A DNA stretch of 64,000 nt from Inia geoffrensis. Lineage: Eukaryota > Chordata > Mammalia > Artiodactyla > Iniidae. Positions 10,941 through 23,539 of this stretch are shown in pieces; within the stretch, counting starts at the first letter, position 1, and each line of letters begins with the position of its first letter. A program made the position numbers and the translations under genes. The notes beneath the pieces were generated by a model, which saw nothing but the letters and a program-made list of their open reading frames with translations, was not told the DNA's origin and ran no database searches. Location: NCBI GenBank assembly GCA_036417435.1, contig CM070899.1, positions 70,376,501 through 70,440,500 on the forward strand, in the 5' to 3' direction.

Positions 10941-12869
10941 CAATTTCATACATATTTAATGTATGGTGCCTATGAACATAATTACTATGCTACATTGTTA
11001 TACAGCAAGAAATAATTCTGAGTTTCTGGCATACTTGGGATTGTCAATAATTCTGTATATAGGAAGGTTATTTTAGAATTCAATCCTGAATTCAGATTTT
11101 AGAAGAACCAGTTCACCAAGTAAAAAGCACAAGAGGCGTTTAAAGAAAAAACCCACATATTTACGGTATATAAAATATATTAGAGAATATACATTTATTA
11201 TAGCTAAGGAAGTACAAAGATGCTTGTCTTACTTTAAAGGTAATTGTGTGAAAAAAGTAGCATTCAAAGGTATAAGGATATCTTTTCCACATCTGTGGTA
11301 TATAATTAACAAACTACACTTATTCAGAAAAGAAAGTAATAAACCACTTGTAAATAATAGTAGTCTTGCATTCTATATACTTAAATGTCAATAATCTGAA
11401 CATAAATTTTCTCCTGTTCTTAGTTACACAGGTGTGTTTTTGAGATAATGCAGAGACAGGTATCATTACCATTGCTGCAGTTCCATTTTCTATAGATATA
11501 AATATATTAATGTAAAACATGGAGGAGAAATGAAGAGTTCCACTACTATTGAAAACTGTAGTGCATGGAAATTAAATCAATATGCAGCTTTTAAAAACAC
11601 AACATGGTGACAGCAGAGAAGTGAAATCTGACTGCATTCCAGGAAAAAGACAAAAGTAGTAGGTGTCTATTAAAATAACAATCACAGTGAAAAGAAATAA
11701 TAACATATTCGTTCCACATTTTGATTGCTTGATGTTCTGCCCTTTGATTTCTCAGGATTAATAACTCCAGTAAGAAGGAGGCTTTTGTAAAAATGTGCGA
11801 ATAAGAGCAGACTTTAAGAAAATATACAAAGTGATTTTTCTCCATCATTTGAAATGGACTTGGTTTTACCTTGTAAATTTCTGAGCAACTGGAGTGATAT
11901 ATTCACATGTCTCCTAGGTTAATTTAGTGCACAGTAACTAATGCCAATTATAACAATTTCCTTTTGAGGACAATTCTGGTATTTAATAATAGATGAACCA
12001 TGAAACAATACATATATCCAGGCATTAAATAGGAAGGAGTAAACTCAGCCCTTGATATTTAGGAGTTCAGGTGATATCAATAGTTATGTTACCAAAAAAT
12101 CCCAATGGTCAATTTAAAGGCTGTAGTAGATGATGGAAGAGTGAGAAAAAAGATCAGAGAACAATATTATTAATATAATAAAAAGGATTATGTTAAAAAT
12201 TAATAACAAAATACAATTTATTTAAATACAGCTTCTAACTGAACTGTATTCTTAACAGTACTGATTTAAGGGTTGTGTCAATAAAAAGGGAGATCTAGGA
12301 TACCTGTATTAAAAATTTTGGTCAGATATTATGCATGATTAATATACTTTTAAGGTATACAAGGGTATTTAATAAGTTTATGCACACATTTTATGCACAC
12401 TGAGGTATAAGGTAGCTCTCAAATTACATTTGGTTATATTTTTGAATTTTGAGGTTAAATTGGTTGTTTGAAACTTACAATATACTTTTTTCAAATAAAA
12501 ATATCATAATTGAAATTTTATCTTTCAGCCCAATTCAGAAAATAATTTAGTCCATAATGTCGCTTAAATCTTGTCAAACAGAAAATAAGTGAAAACAATT
12601 AAGTTGCATATGTGTAATTTAAAACTGAAAACTAAGTCCACAGAAGGAATCATTTTTATTTACTTTGCATTTTAGTGCTCAAGGAGAAGGAATTTTTTTG
12701 TAGAATTAAGTGAAGAAATCTGTGGAATTTCTGAAAGAACATGTGGGCATTTTTATAAACTTTTATAGATCTATTGAAGACAGCTATGGTTTCTTTATGA
12801 ATATATTATGCCATTTTCTAACTTATATTTCTTATATTCTTTAAAACGTGTGGATTGCTGGAACCCTTC
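10941..12869. other. AT-rich intergenic sequence, nothing recognised
   Basis: Nearly 2 kb without a young repeat or a believable open frame. It may hold very old repeats that I cannot identify by eye. Confidence 0.45.
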
Positions 12870-12874
12870 TATTC

Positions 12875-13262
12875 TGTACTAATTTGCTAAAGCTGCCATA
12901 GCAAAATACTACAGACTGAGTGGTTTAAACAACAGAAATTAATTTTCTGACTATTCCAGAGGCTAGAGGTCCAGGGTCGAGGCTTGATTTCTTCTGAGGT
13001 CTTTCTCCTTGGCTTTCATATTGCTGCCTCCTTGCTATGTCCTTACATGTCCTTTACCCTGCGCATGCAAATCCCTGCTGTCTCTCTGTGTTTCCACATG
13101 TCCTCTTTTTATAAGAATGCCAGTCAGATTGTATTAGGGCCCACCCTAATGACTTTAACTAATCACCTCTTTGAATACAGTCTTTAAATACAGTCACAAT
13201 CTGAGGTAGTGGGCTTAGGGCTTCAACATATGAATTTTGGGGAAACCCAACTCAGACCATTA
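12875..13262 (-). mobile_element. MLT1-type LTR (ERVL-MaLR), minus strand
   Basis: Solo LTR of a non-autonomous endogenous retrovirus-like element. Minus-strand orientation is shown by TTTGCTAAAGCTGCCATAGC, the TGGTTTAAACAACAGAAATT segment, TTAGGGCCCACCCTAATGAC and ACATATGAATTTTGGGG. A 5-bp TATTC occurs at 12870-12874 and 13263-13267, the TSD size expected for an LTR element. No internal region is present. Confidence 0.85.
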
Positions 13263-13437
13263 TATTCCACTAACAGAATTATGGTTAATTTGGATTGCTA
13301 GAAAACCTTATTAATTAAGAGATGGAGAACAAGCAATTGGGGAGAAAATTGAAGTGGGAGGAACCATAAGAAGGGGGATATTTTTGTTACTTGGTTAAGA
13401 ATGGAAAAATATTAGGAAATAAAAGAGTATGCATGCA

Positions 13438-13785
13438 GGACTTCCCTCGTGGTACAGTAGTTAAGAATCTGCCTGCTAGTGCAGGGGACATGGGCTCGAG
13501 CCCTGGTCTGGGAAGACCCCACAAGCCTTGGAGCAACTAAGCCCGTGTGTCACAACTACTGAGCCTGTGCTTTAGAGCCCATGAGCCACAACTACTGAGC
13601 CCGAGTGCCACAGCTACTGAAGCCTGCACGCCTAGAGCCCGTGCTCCGCAACAAGAGAAGCCACCGCAATGAGAAGCCCATGCATGGCAACAAAGAGTAG
13701 CCCCCACCCATCGCAACTAGAGAAAAGCCTGCACGCAGCAACGAAGACCCAATGCAGCCAAAAATAAATAAATTAATTAAAAAAA
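13438..13785 (+). mobile_element. CHR-1-type long SINE
   Basis: The longer (about 350 bp) SINE: GACTTCCCTCGTGGTACAGT head, GGGCTCGAGCCCTGG B-box region, repeated CACAACTACTGAGCC motifs, AGAGAAGCCACCGCAATGAG, and a CAGCCAAAAATAAATAAATT tail. The near-perfect TSD AGAGTATGCATG (13424-13435) matches AGAGCATGCATG (13789-13800). Confidence 0.94.
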
Positions 13786-14036
13786 CAAAGAGCATGCATG
13801 TGTGGAATAACTGAGCCTAGGGTGGCCTTTAGCAGGGAATCAGGGATGCTAGAGAGATCTTTGCATCAGTTTCTTTTTGCAGGTAGGTTGCTGTGTGAAG
13901 GCAACAAATATGCGATGAACTGAAAAACCCGGGGTAGGGACATGGAGAGAAAAGCAATGTGCACCCCACTGTTTACATTTACAGGTAATTCACAGGTCGA
14001 GTATTCATTATCTGGGAGTTTTAAACTACCTACATC

Positions 14037-17000
14037 AAGACATCATCTACTTATATTTTTATTATTTATTTATTTTAAAAATCCATTATTTTTATTGAGG
14101 TATTGACATATAACATTATAGTAGATTCAGGTATACAACATAGTGATTCCATATTTGTATATACTGCAAAGTGATCACTAAAATAATCTGGTTACCATCT
14201 GTTGCCATACATAGTTACAAAATATTTTTTGTGTGTTATGAGAACTTTCAATATCTGCTCTTCTAGCTACTTGCAAATATGCAACAGTGTTATTAACTAT
14301 AGTCATGATGCTATAAATTTCATCCCCAGGACTATTCACTTTGTAAGTGGAAATTTGTACCCTTTGACCCTCTTCACCTATTTCGCCTCCCCGCCCTGCC
14401 CCCCAGCCCAATGCTTCTCTCTCAGACAACCAACAGTCTGCTCTCTATCTGTGATCTTATTTGTCTTTCACATGTATGTGAGATCATACAGTATTTATCA
14501 TTTTTTGTCTGACATTTCACTTAGCATAATGCCTTCAAGATCTATCCATGTTGTTGCAAGTGGCAAGATTTTATTCTTTTCTATGGTTGAATAATATTTC
14601 ATTGTGTTGTATACCAATTTTTTTTAATGCATTCATGAACATTTAGGTTGTTTCCATGTGTTGGCTACTGTTAATAATCCTGCAATAAGTATAGGGGTAC
14701 ATAAATCTTTTTGAATTAGTGTTTTCATTTTCTTTGTATTAATATAAATACCCAGAAGCAGAATTGCTGTATATCATATAATAATTCTGTTTTTAATTTT
14801 TTGAGAAAACTCCATACCTGTTTTCCATAGTGACTGAACCAGTTTACATTCCTACCAAGAGTGCAAGGGCTCCACTTTCTCCACATCCTTGTCAACACTT
14901 GTTATTTCTTGCCATTTTGACAACAGCCATTCTAATGGGTGTGAGGTGATATCCCACTGTGGTTTTGGTTTGCTTTTCCCTGATGATTAGTGATGTTGTT
15001 CATCTTTTCATGTACCTGTTGACCATCTGTGTGTCTCCCTTTGAAAAATATCTATTCAGGTCCTCTGCCTGTTTTTAAATTAGATTGTTCTTTTTTTTGA
15101 AATTGAGTTGTATGAGTTCTTGGTATATTTTGGATACTGACCCCCTGTCAGATATATGATTTGGAAATACTTTCTCCCATTTTGTAGGTTGTCTTTTCAT
15201 TTTGTTGATGGCCTCCTTTGCTGTGCAGAACCTTTTTGGTTAGATGTAGTCCTACCTGTTTATTTTTGCATTTGCTGCCTTTGCTTTGGTGTCAGATCCA
15301 AAAATATTGCCAAGACCGTGACTTACTGCTGATGTTTTCTTCTAGGAGTTTTATGGTTTCAGGTCATACATCCAGGCCTTTGATCATTCTCAGTTAAGTT
15401 TTGAATATTGTAGAAGATAGTGGTTCAGCTTTATTCTTTTGCATATGGCTGTCCAGTTTTCCTAATACCATTTATCAAAGAGGCTGTCATTTCCCCATTG
15501 TATATTCTTGGCACCTTTGTCATAAATTAATTGACCATATAACCCTGGGTTTATTTCTGGACTCTCTATTTGGCTCCATTGATCTCTATGTCTGTTTTTA
15601 TGCCAATAACATACAGTTTTGATTACTATAGTTTACTACATACTATATATAGATTATTATATACAGTTTTTCCTTCCAGTTTAATTGAAATATAATTGGC
15701 ATTCAGCACTGTATAAGGTATACAGCATAATGATTTGACGTACATACATCATGAAATTATTACCATAATATGTTTAGTGAACATCCATCATCTCACATAG
15801 ATACTACGTTGAAGAAAAAATTTTTTTCCTTGTGATGAGGACTTTTAGGATTTACTCTTTTAACAACTTTCATATATAATGTACAGCAGTGTTAATTATC
15901 TTTGTCATGTTATACATTACATCCCTAGTACTTATTTATCTCCTAACTGGAATCTTGTACCTTTTGACAACCGTCATCCAATTCCCTCTCCCACCACTCC
16001 CTCCCTCTGGCAGGCACAAATCTGATCTCTTTTTCTATGAGTTCGTTTGTTTGTTTTTGAAGGATAATTGACCTACAGCACTATGTTAGTTTCTGGTACA
16101 CAATATAGTGATTTGATATTTGTACACATTTCAGAATGACCACCATGATAAGTCTAATCTGTGACCATACAAAAATATTACACAATTATTGACTATATTC
16201 CCCACATTATTTGTTTCATAACTGTCACAATTATTTTCTATATATTGTTTTGTAATACAGTCTGAAATCATAGAATATGATGCCTCCAGATTTGTACTTC
16301 TTTTTCAAGGTTAATTTGGCTATTTGGAGTCTTTTGTGGTTACATACAAATTTAGGATTTTTGTTCTATTTCTCTGAAAAATGTCATTGGGATTTTGATA
16401 GGAATTGCATTGAATCTGTAGATTTATTTGGGTAGTATGGACCTTTTAACAATATTAATTCTTACAATTCATGAGCATTGAAAGTCTTTCCATTTATTTG
16501 TCTTCTTCAATTTCTTTCATCAATGCATATTTTTCAGTGTACAGGTCTTTCACCTCCTTGGTGAAATTTATTCCTAAGTATTTTATTCTTTTTGTAAATT
16601 ATAATTGTAATTTTGTAAAATTTGTAAGAATTGCAATTGTAAATGGGACTGTTTTCTTATTTCCTCTTTCTGATAGTTTGTTATTAGTATATAAAAATGC
16701 AACAGATTTTTGTATATTAATTTTGTAGCCTGAAACTTTACTGAATTTGTTTATCAGTTCTAACAATTTTTTAGTGGGGTCTTTAAGGTTTTCTGTATAT
16801 AATATTATGTCATCTGCAAGTAGTAACAGTTTTATTTCTTCCTTTTTCAATATAGATGCCTTTTTTTTCTTTTTCTTGCCTAATTGCTCTGGCTAGGACT
16901 TCCAATACTATGCGGAATAAAGGTGGCAACAGGTGGACATCCTTGTCTTCTTCCTGACCTTAGAGAAAAAGCCTTCAGCTTTTCACTATTGAGTATGATG

Positions 17001-17050
17001 TTAGTTGTGGGCTTGTTATATATGACTTTTATTAAGACATCACCTACTTA
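14037..17050 (-). mobile_element. 5'-truncated L1, minus strand, with nested L1 pieces
   Basis: L1 in reverse orientation: 3' UTR at about 14060-14900, ORF2 (antisense) at about 14900-15640, then resuming at about 16250-17033. The interruption at about 15640-16245 is made of further L1 3'-UTR-type sequence. The whole unit is bracketed by AAGACATCATCTACTTA (14037-14053) and AAGACATCACCTACTTA (17034-17050), a 17-bp TSD with one mismatch. The reverse-transcriptase motif reads [11 protein letters not shown] (minus, near 16800-16830), so the two active-site aspartates are still present, but ORF2 is otherwise shattered. Confidence 0.9.
15645..16245 (-). mobile_element. Nested L1 3'-UTR segments inside the 14-17 kb L1
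   Basis: Two consecutive L1 3'-end-like openings, at about 15665 (TTTAATTGAAATATAATTGGC) and about 16060 (GGATAATTGACCTACAGCAC), interrupt the antisense ORF2. ORF2 text stops at GTTTTGATTACTATAGTTTA and continues after TTTTGTAATACAGTCTGAAA. Exact junctions and a TSD could not be fixed. Confidence 0.7.
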
Positions 17051-17134
17051 ATAAACAAGCAAATCTTGCTGTATCTGAGATTTTGGAAACAGATGTACCT
17101 GTGTGTGAAAGTTGATTTTGTTGCCTACTAGTCA

Positions 17135-17295
17135 TAAAAACTTGGGCATGTTATTTTACCTCTCTGAGTCTGTTCTCTTATCTGTAAAATGTGGTTAATA
17201 TTGTATGTTAATTGTGAGGATTAGGGGAATAAAGTATGCATAGAGTATCTGCATTATATTGAGTCTTCATAAATGGTAGCTATACTAATAACAAA
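17135..17295 (-). repeat. MIR SINE relic, minus strand
   Basis: Shows the antisense MIR layout: ACTTGGGCATGTTATTTTACC, then CTCTGAGTCTGTTCTCTTATC, then TGTAAAATGTGG and a GTGAGGATTAGGGGAATAAAG end. Confidence 0.75.
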
Positions 17296-17423
17296 GATAT
17301 TAATAATAATTCAATTCTTGTTTGATTGTTACACATTATACAAGTTCAGAGATATGGTAGATTAAAAAAACCTGATCCTTGGAAATAAACAGACACAAAT
17401 GTAATCATGTGCATTTAACAGAT

Positions 17424-17860
17424 GTGTTGGTTTCCTAGGGGTGTTTTTTCATAAATTACTACAAACATGGTGGCTTAGAACAACAGAAATTTATTCTTTT
17501 ACAATTCTGGAGGCCAGAAGTCTGAAATCAAGGTTTTGGCAGGTTTGGTTCTTCTAGAAGCTCTGAAGGAGAATTCATTCCATGCCTGTCTCCTGGCTCT
17601 ATGGCTCATTGCAATCCTTGTTATTCCTTGACTTACAGATTTATGACTATAATCTCTGCCTCTGTCTTCATATCTGCATGTCTGCTCACTTTTTCTTCTA
17701 AGGACAATTGTCATTGAATTTAGAACCCACTGTAATTCAGGATGATCATCTCAAGTCCTCAACTTAGTTGCTTCTGCAAGATGCTTTTCCCAAATAAGGT
17801 CACATTACAGGTTCAGGCAGACACATCTTTTGGGAAGCTACCACTCCATCCAGTACAATA
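17424..17860 (-). mobile_element. MLT1-like LTR, minus strand
   Basis: Starts TGTTGGTTTCCTAGGGGTG and contains GGCTTAGAACAACAGAAATT, then TACAATTCTGGAGGCCAGAA, and CCCAAATAAGGTCACATTAC near the end (CCATCCAGTACA). This is a MaLR-class LTR relic without internal sequence. The 5-bp TSD is not evident. Confidence 0.75.
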
Positions 17861-17865
17861 GAGAT

Positions 17866-19073
17866 ATAATACAATTTAATGAAATGAGGATAATTTAGCT
17901 AATAATATACATTTGACAAATGATTTAGAAATCACTTTTTTAGCACATTAAGGTTTGATATTTAAAATAAAGGCTAAAATTAAATTAATGAAGGTAAATC
18001 ATTTGCTTTTTCAAACATGAATAAATTAGGGGAATTAGACATTTATTTACATATAAATTACAATATGTGAAATCCACTACAAGTGGGAGAAAGAATTAGG
18101 ATAATAACAGCTAGTGATAATGACAAGTAATATTTAGTATTTACTACATGCTTAACACACATTTCTTGAAATGTACTACCTCAAACAATCCTCATAAAAA
18201 TCACAGGGTACACAATAGTGAGACCAAAATAGCTATACAAAGCTTCTATATTTGGAAAATTATAATGACATTGGCAGGTAGACCAAAATTGGGATAATTC
18301 ATAAATATCTTAAATTTGAAATTTTGTTGAATAGGTAATGGAAGCCTGGAAATGACTTGTTTATAACTGTGGCAGGCCAACTGATTGCATGGAGTTTTAA
18401 TATCTGGAAGAAAATAACAAGACGGTTTGTTTTGGAGAAAGTTTGAGTTGGACCTAGTTGCTGGAACATGAGGCAATAAATTAAGATGAAGCTTTGTTCC
18501 TTCTTCATTTAACAAGAGAGCTCTTGGAAGGCATAAGATTTCTTCTGGGTATTGGTATTGTTGAGAAAAGCAGAGCACTTGATGAAACAGTGGCACACAA
18601 TTGTTTCTTGTCTAGTACCTGGTGAATATGATGAAACCATTAGCTGAGGGAAATATAATTGAAAGGATAATGCTATTATTTTTGGTGCCAAATAAAAAGG
18701 TGGTAATATCTCTTAATGTATTGAAATAACTATTCTACTTAAGAGGAAATGTCTTCGGGAGATGGGACAACTTGTGACTCTAATGGTTAACACTCAGTAT
18801 TAGAAGTGGTAGTGGGGGGCAGCCACAGTAGAGCAGGGTCCTCAAAAGAGCAGTAGGTTTAGGACCTGGCTTGTCATAAATAGAGTCTGCAGAGGTGTAG
18901 GAGTTGTTGATTGGTATCAGTGTTAATTAATAACAGCAGTATTGAAGGCTAACTGGAGTAGGATGTTAATTAGATAAATTGTGATTTTGCACTGCCTTTT
19001 TTGTGTAAGGAGAAAATTGTCACTTGCAGATTGCAAAATTGACCTTGGCAGAAAACTTTGGTGTCTGTTGGAG
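17866..19073. other. AT-rich intergenic sequence, one possible MIR scrap
   Basis: No gene. At about 18120-18215 the text (TTTACTACATGCTTAACACA followed by an AATCCTCATAAAAATCACAG segment) may be a very degraded plus-strand MIR. Confidence 0.35.
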
Positions 19074-19084
19074 CCAAAACTCTT

Positions 19085-19274
19085 CTTTTTTTTTTGCAGT
19101 ATGCGGGCCTCTCACTATTGTGCCCTCTCCTGTTGCGGAGCACAGGCTCCGGACGCGCAGGCTTACGGGCCCAGCCGCTCTGCGGCATGTGGGATCTTCC
19201 TGGGCTGGGGCACGAACCTGTGTCCCCTGCCTCGGCAGGCGGACTCTCAACCACTGTGCCACCAGGGAAGCCCA
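19085..19274 (-). mobile_element. CHR-2-type SINE, minus strand
   Basis: T-rich tail, GCAGTATGCGGGCCTCTCAC, and head end CCACCAGGGAAGCCCA. An internal deletion removes the usual CAGCGGCCATGGCTCA stretch. The perfect 11-bp TSD CCAAAACTCTT lies at 19074-19084 and 19275-19285. Confidence 0.94.
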
Positions 19275-19285
19275 CCAAAACTCTT

Positions 19286-20790
19286 TTGATGTTGTATACT
19301 TTTGAAAAGGGACCAGTAGAACTAAAAATTCAGAAGCGTTTTTAAAAATCATGTAAGAAATACCTTTTTCCCAAAGACTTGAAATTGGAGTTCCCAAAAT
19401 AGCCATGACATCATATTATTAAAATGCTTAAGCTCATCATGTATAGTGACCAAAATTGGTGGAAAAAACACAATCTTTGTCATTTGATTGGTTTCAACCT
19501 ATTTGCAAAGTTACAGAGTACCACTTTTATCATAATTTAAAGCCTCTTAGAAAATGAAAATGGTATGTCTTTGTGACATAATCTCTCTCTTTCCTCTTAT
19601 CAAGATATATTAAACTGGCAAATCAGAAAAAACAAAACCAATGTGATTCTCTTTGGAAAATTTTGATCTGAGTAAAAATGGAAGGTAACAGAAAGATCAC
19701 AACACATAGCCACCTGGAACTCCAAAGGAAAGCTTTACTTGTTCTTACACATTTATTGCATTTTGAAACAGTTCATCATTAGGACTTATAACAGAAAACT
19801 GTTATAAAGGACAATTGTTAAATAGCTATTTTAGGATAGAATAATTAATTGCTGACCCTACCACATACTTGTTTTTAATTTTGGTGTTTAAATGCTCTGT
19901 AGGAAACAAACACCTACAGATCCAAATTTTAAGAAAAATTTGTTTTCTTTTGTTTATTTTTCCCGGGTTACCTCTGAATCACATTTAATGCTGCTAATTC
20001 TCAATCCATATGTAAATATGAAAGAGGGATATATGGGAAAGGGTATTTCTTGAATTCAAGTTTGGAATCTTTAAATTTCTGTCTGATCTAAGAGGAAAGT
20101 CTGATATTTAGAAGAGTGGATAACTTCATCATAAATCTGAGATAGTATATATAAATTTTTGCAGGGAAACAGGATTTATGTGGAGTGACAGTTATCTTGG
20201 GATAAATGTTTTTCTTTCCAAAATTGCCAACTTCTTCCGGTCTTGTTTTTTTTTGTTAATGTGCCACGGTAATCTTGATGTGACCAATGCAGAGTATCCA
20301 AAGAACACTACTTGTTCATGTATATACATACCTAAGAACAATACTGTATCTACATACCTATGACCATAAATTATGTGGCAGTGGCTGCTAGCTTATGGAA
20401 ATGGGTCACATAGCACTTCAAGTCTTCCTGTATGGACCTTGAAATAAATGTAAAGGAAAATAACTGATTTTGAAATTATTTCTTTTCTACCAAAACCCCC
20501 ACATAATAAATATCCTCTATTAAAATAAGGACATTCTAATAAATGTTTGTGTCCTATAACAAAATTTCAGAGTCTCAAGCTTAAGAATCTTTGGAACTTA
20601 ATAACATTTTTTAATATTGAGGGAAAACTCTTTGTTCATCTTCACAAGCAGACTTAGAAATACAGTTTATGATGATAAGATATAGAGTTAGTATAGGTTT
20701 AATTTAAATTTTAGATTGCGGAGAGTATGTAAGCAGTTGCCAAGCCAGTCTTTCTCAGCCAGGTGACACCAATATATTAGATTCATTAAA
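19286..20790. other. AT-rich intergenic sequence, nothing recognised
   Basis: About 1.5 kb without a nameable feature. Confidence 0.45.
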
Positions 20791-20799
20791 CACCAATTG

Positions 20800-20941
20800 C
20801 AGGAATTCCCTGGCCGTCCAGTGGTTAGGAGTCTGTGCTTTCACTGCCAAGGGCGGCTTGCATTTGATCCCTGGTCGGGAACTAAGATTCCACAAGCCAC
20901 CGGGCAGGGCCAAAACAGAAAAAAACGAAAAAACAAAAAAG
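20800..20941 (+). mobile_element. Short tRNA-derived SINE (CHR relative)
   Basis: GAATTCCCTGGCCGTCCAGT head, a TTTGATCCCTGGTCGGGAAC B-box region, then CCACAAGCCACCGGGCAGGG and an A-rich tail. Only the tRNA-like part is present. TSD CACCAATTG (20791-20799) matches CACGAATTG (20942-20950). Confidence 0.88.
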
Positions 20942-21289
20942 CACGAATTGTGTATCAGGAACTGTAGCAGCTTATTTTACCTAAGTTGTTTCTTAGTCCA
21001 GTGAGAAACCAGATTTCTAAACAACCAAAAGAGAGACTCAGTTGCATTTATTATATGGCGGCTATTAAAGTGGAAATATAAGCATTTAAAATAGATATTT
21101 TAAGCCACAAGTGTGGAAACAAAAAGTATTCTAGTTAGACGTGGATTTTTATGGAAATGGTAGAGATTGAATTCTTAACCCCCCTTTTTAATCATCTAGA
21201 ATTTAAAACCAATTGACAGAAATAGGAGTTGGGCAAATAAAAGTAAAATGTACTATTATTATCACAACTGTTTTGAGTATGAATTTTTT

Positions 21290-21935
21290 GTTTTGTTTTG
21301 AACGCCATGGGGACACCTGTTGGCCTGGCCAAGGCATGGTCGTATTGGTGGAAAGTGGGGTTTTCTAGGGAAGGCAACAAGGCACAGGTGGAGCCTGCAG
21401 GGTGTGCTACGTGATTTCAAGCGTGCGTGGGGTAGGACGTGTGGGTCCTGATGGAGGGGCAGGAAGAGGATGGGCTGGGATTCCCTGAGGGCCAGCAGCA
21501 GCTCAGATAATGGTGCAATCAGGCGTGAAGTGTTGCAGCTGCGACCTCTCTTCCCAGAGGAAGCCTGATCTCGCAGGATTTTGTGAGATCTACCAGGGCT
21601 GGCAGGGGAATCCTGGGATGGAAGCGCGTGAGTCCTGGGGTGCCGGAGGTCAGTCTTCCAGACTTATCCCTAAAAAGTCGTGGGCGAGGAACGGGCTCTG
21701 GCCCAGAAGCTCTGCAGAGGAGGGACTGACTGAGGTCAGGAATCATGTTCACCAATGGGTTTGCTAGTCCTTCCTGTTCCACAGCTTTAGACCTTAAGGC
21801 AGCCATGGAAATGGAAAGATTGAGCGTGAAAGCTAGTTGGTACAGTGGAAGAAATGTGACTCAGCAAATCAAGAAGAACTCAGAGAGGTCTCACCAACCA
21901 ATCAGAAGACAACAGAGAAATGAACTGAAGGTAAG
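21290..21935 (+). other. GC/CpG-richer patch ending in a splice-donor-like site; possible orphan first exon
   Basis: An isolated island of higher GC and many CpGs (for example GTCGTGGGCGAGGAACGG near 21676-21693) in AT-rich surroundings. It contains no repeat I recognise. An open frame of 69 codons (21745-21954, plus) runs through AAG|GTAAGT at 21928-21936, a near-ideal 5' splice site. The translated protein resembles nothing I know. It could be the promoter and first exon of a non-coding RNA or of a gene lying downstream, a decayed gene fragment, or chance. There is no direct evidence of expression. Confidence 0.3.
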
Positions 21936-22355
21936 TTTAACTGAGAGTTGCTAAATTAAGTGGGTTATGTACTATATAAGTTACAGTTTTCATCCATAAA
22001 TGTGTTAATTAACTATGTAGGAAAAGAAGGCTGTAGTGTGTAGGAAACAATTAGCCAGTAGGACAAGACAGGATATGAGTGAATTTTAAATTCTATAGTT
22101 TAAACCATCAAATACATGAAATTTCAAGGATGGGAGAAATCAATGAAAAATAGAATAATACTGGATTACAATGGATATAATTTAGTGACTGTCTACTATT
22201 ATAGATGATTTCTGTACCTTATTTCTGTCATTAAAACTACAGTATCACTTTTAATTCTCATGATAGCAGGGAAGGAGTTTTTCTATCCCCATTTTTTAGA
22301 TGAAGAAACAGTACCAGAAATTGTAAATGAATTGGGAGAGAATATGAAGTGGCAA
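21936..22355. other. AT-rich intergenic sequence, nothing recognised
   Basis: Nothing seen beyond short AT-rich tracts. Confidence 0.4.
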
Positions 22356-22359
22356 TTAA

Positions 22360-22850
22360 GATCTTGTGTGTAGATTCAGACTGCCTGGACTGACATCCCA
22401 GCTTCGTTATATATTGAGTCACACTGGGAAAATTAGTTCACCTCTTTAGGCTGCAGTTTCCCCATTTGAACAAGGGGGATCTATGTGTTTTACACCTGGA
22501 GTGGAAAAAAGTAAATTATAACCCTTGGTTATAAGGGGGAATCATAGGGACTTTCTTGGAGGTCCAGTGGTTGAGACTTAACTTTCCAATGCAGGGGGTG
22601 CAGGTTTGACCCCTGGCCGGGGAGCTAAGATCCCATATGCTTCACAGCCAAAAAACAAAAACATGAAACAGAAGCAATATTGTAACAAATTCAATAAAAG
22701 ATTTAAGACTGGTCCACATAAAAAAAAAAAGGGGGGGAGGGGGTCATGATCATAGTATCTACATCATTAGTTATGAGGCTTAAATGATTTAACCCTTAGC
22801 ACAATGTCTGGAAAATAGTAACCCCTCAACAAATATTATTATTATTAGCA
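22360..22850 (-). repeat. MIR SINE relic, minus strand, split by a younger SINE
   Basis: The first half (about 22360-22490: AGACTGCCTGGACTGACATC, then GGCTGCAGTTTCCCCATTTG) and second half (about 22745-22850: GAGGCTTAAATGATTTAACC, then TTAGCACAATGTCTGG and ACAAATATTATTATTATT) make one antisense MIR interrupted by the SINE at 22549-22735. Confidence 0.7.
22549..22735 (+). mobile_element. tRNA-derived SINE with long non-tRNA tail
   Basis: GGGACTTTCTTGGAGGTCCAGT head, GGTTTGACCCCTGGCCGGGG, then the tail segment CAGAAGCAATATTGTAACAA and ACTGGTCCACAT before poly-A (22720-22730). It belongs to the cetartiodactyl tRNA-SINE group. Exact subfamily and TSD are uncertain. Confidence 0.85.
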
Positions 22851-23219
22851 GACCTCATTCTGTTTAATGTGTTGAAGCATGGATGGAAAGCAAAATCTGT
22901 ATCTGCACAACTACTATGCCCACACTGCTGTTAGACAAAGCTGCTTTAGTGTATACTATATGGAGGATAATTAATAAATGTTTCTTGAACTGGTTTAAAC
23001 TCAGGAGTCACTGGGAACGTAAATTGAATGTTTCATTGAAGCACCTTTCCATATGTTGTGAACATAACTGAGGACACACTCTACATTAGGGTACCTTGCT
23101 CTGACGAGTGTTAGTTCTTTCTGAGTTGCATTGTCTGTCGCAAAATATATAAACTCATGTATGAGGGCAAAGAAGGCAGAAAGGAATGATGTCTGATTCA
23201 CAGCATTCTTTTCTTGAAT

Positions 23220-23405
23220 TTTCTGAGACAACTCTTAGCTCCTCTCATATAGAGGATGTCCCACGCACTGCAGGATGTTTAGCAGTCTTAGCCTGTATTT
23301 AAACACCAGGAACATGCTCCAGTCAGTGTGACACCAAGAGCACTCCCATACATTTTCAGGTATACCACAAAGCAGTGGTACTGACCCCAACAGAGAATCT
23401 CTGGT
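23220..23405 (-). mobile_element. MER20-like hAT/Charlie DNA transposon relic
   Basis: GGATGTCCCACGCACTGCAG, then GATGTTTAGCAGTCTTAGCCTG and the CAGTCAGTGTGACACCAAGAG region correspond to the antisense order of MER20, a short non-autonomous hAT element. It is followed by AGCAGTGACTCCCAACCTTTTG (about 23411-23432), possibly a terminal repeat of the same or a related element. Confidence 0.6.
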
Positions 23406-23539
23406 CTAAAGCAGTGACTCCCAACCTTTTGTTCATTACTGTCCCCCTGAGGAGCCCTTCTAGGCCATTTTTGAATTATGTTCATATCTTGTTTCTGTGA
23501 GCGAGTACTTTCCATTTGTAATTTCAGTCTGTACATGTC

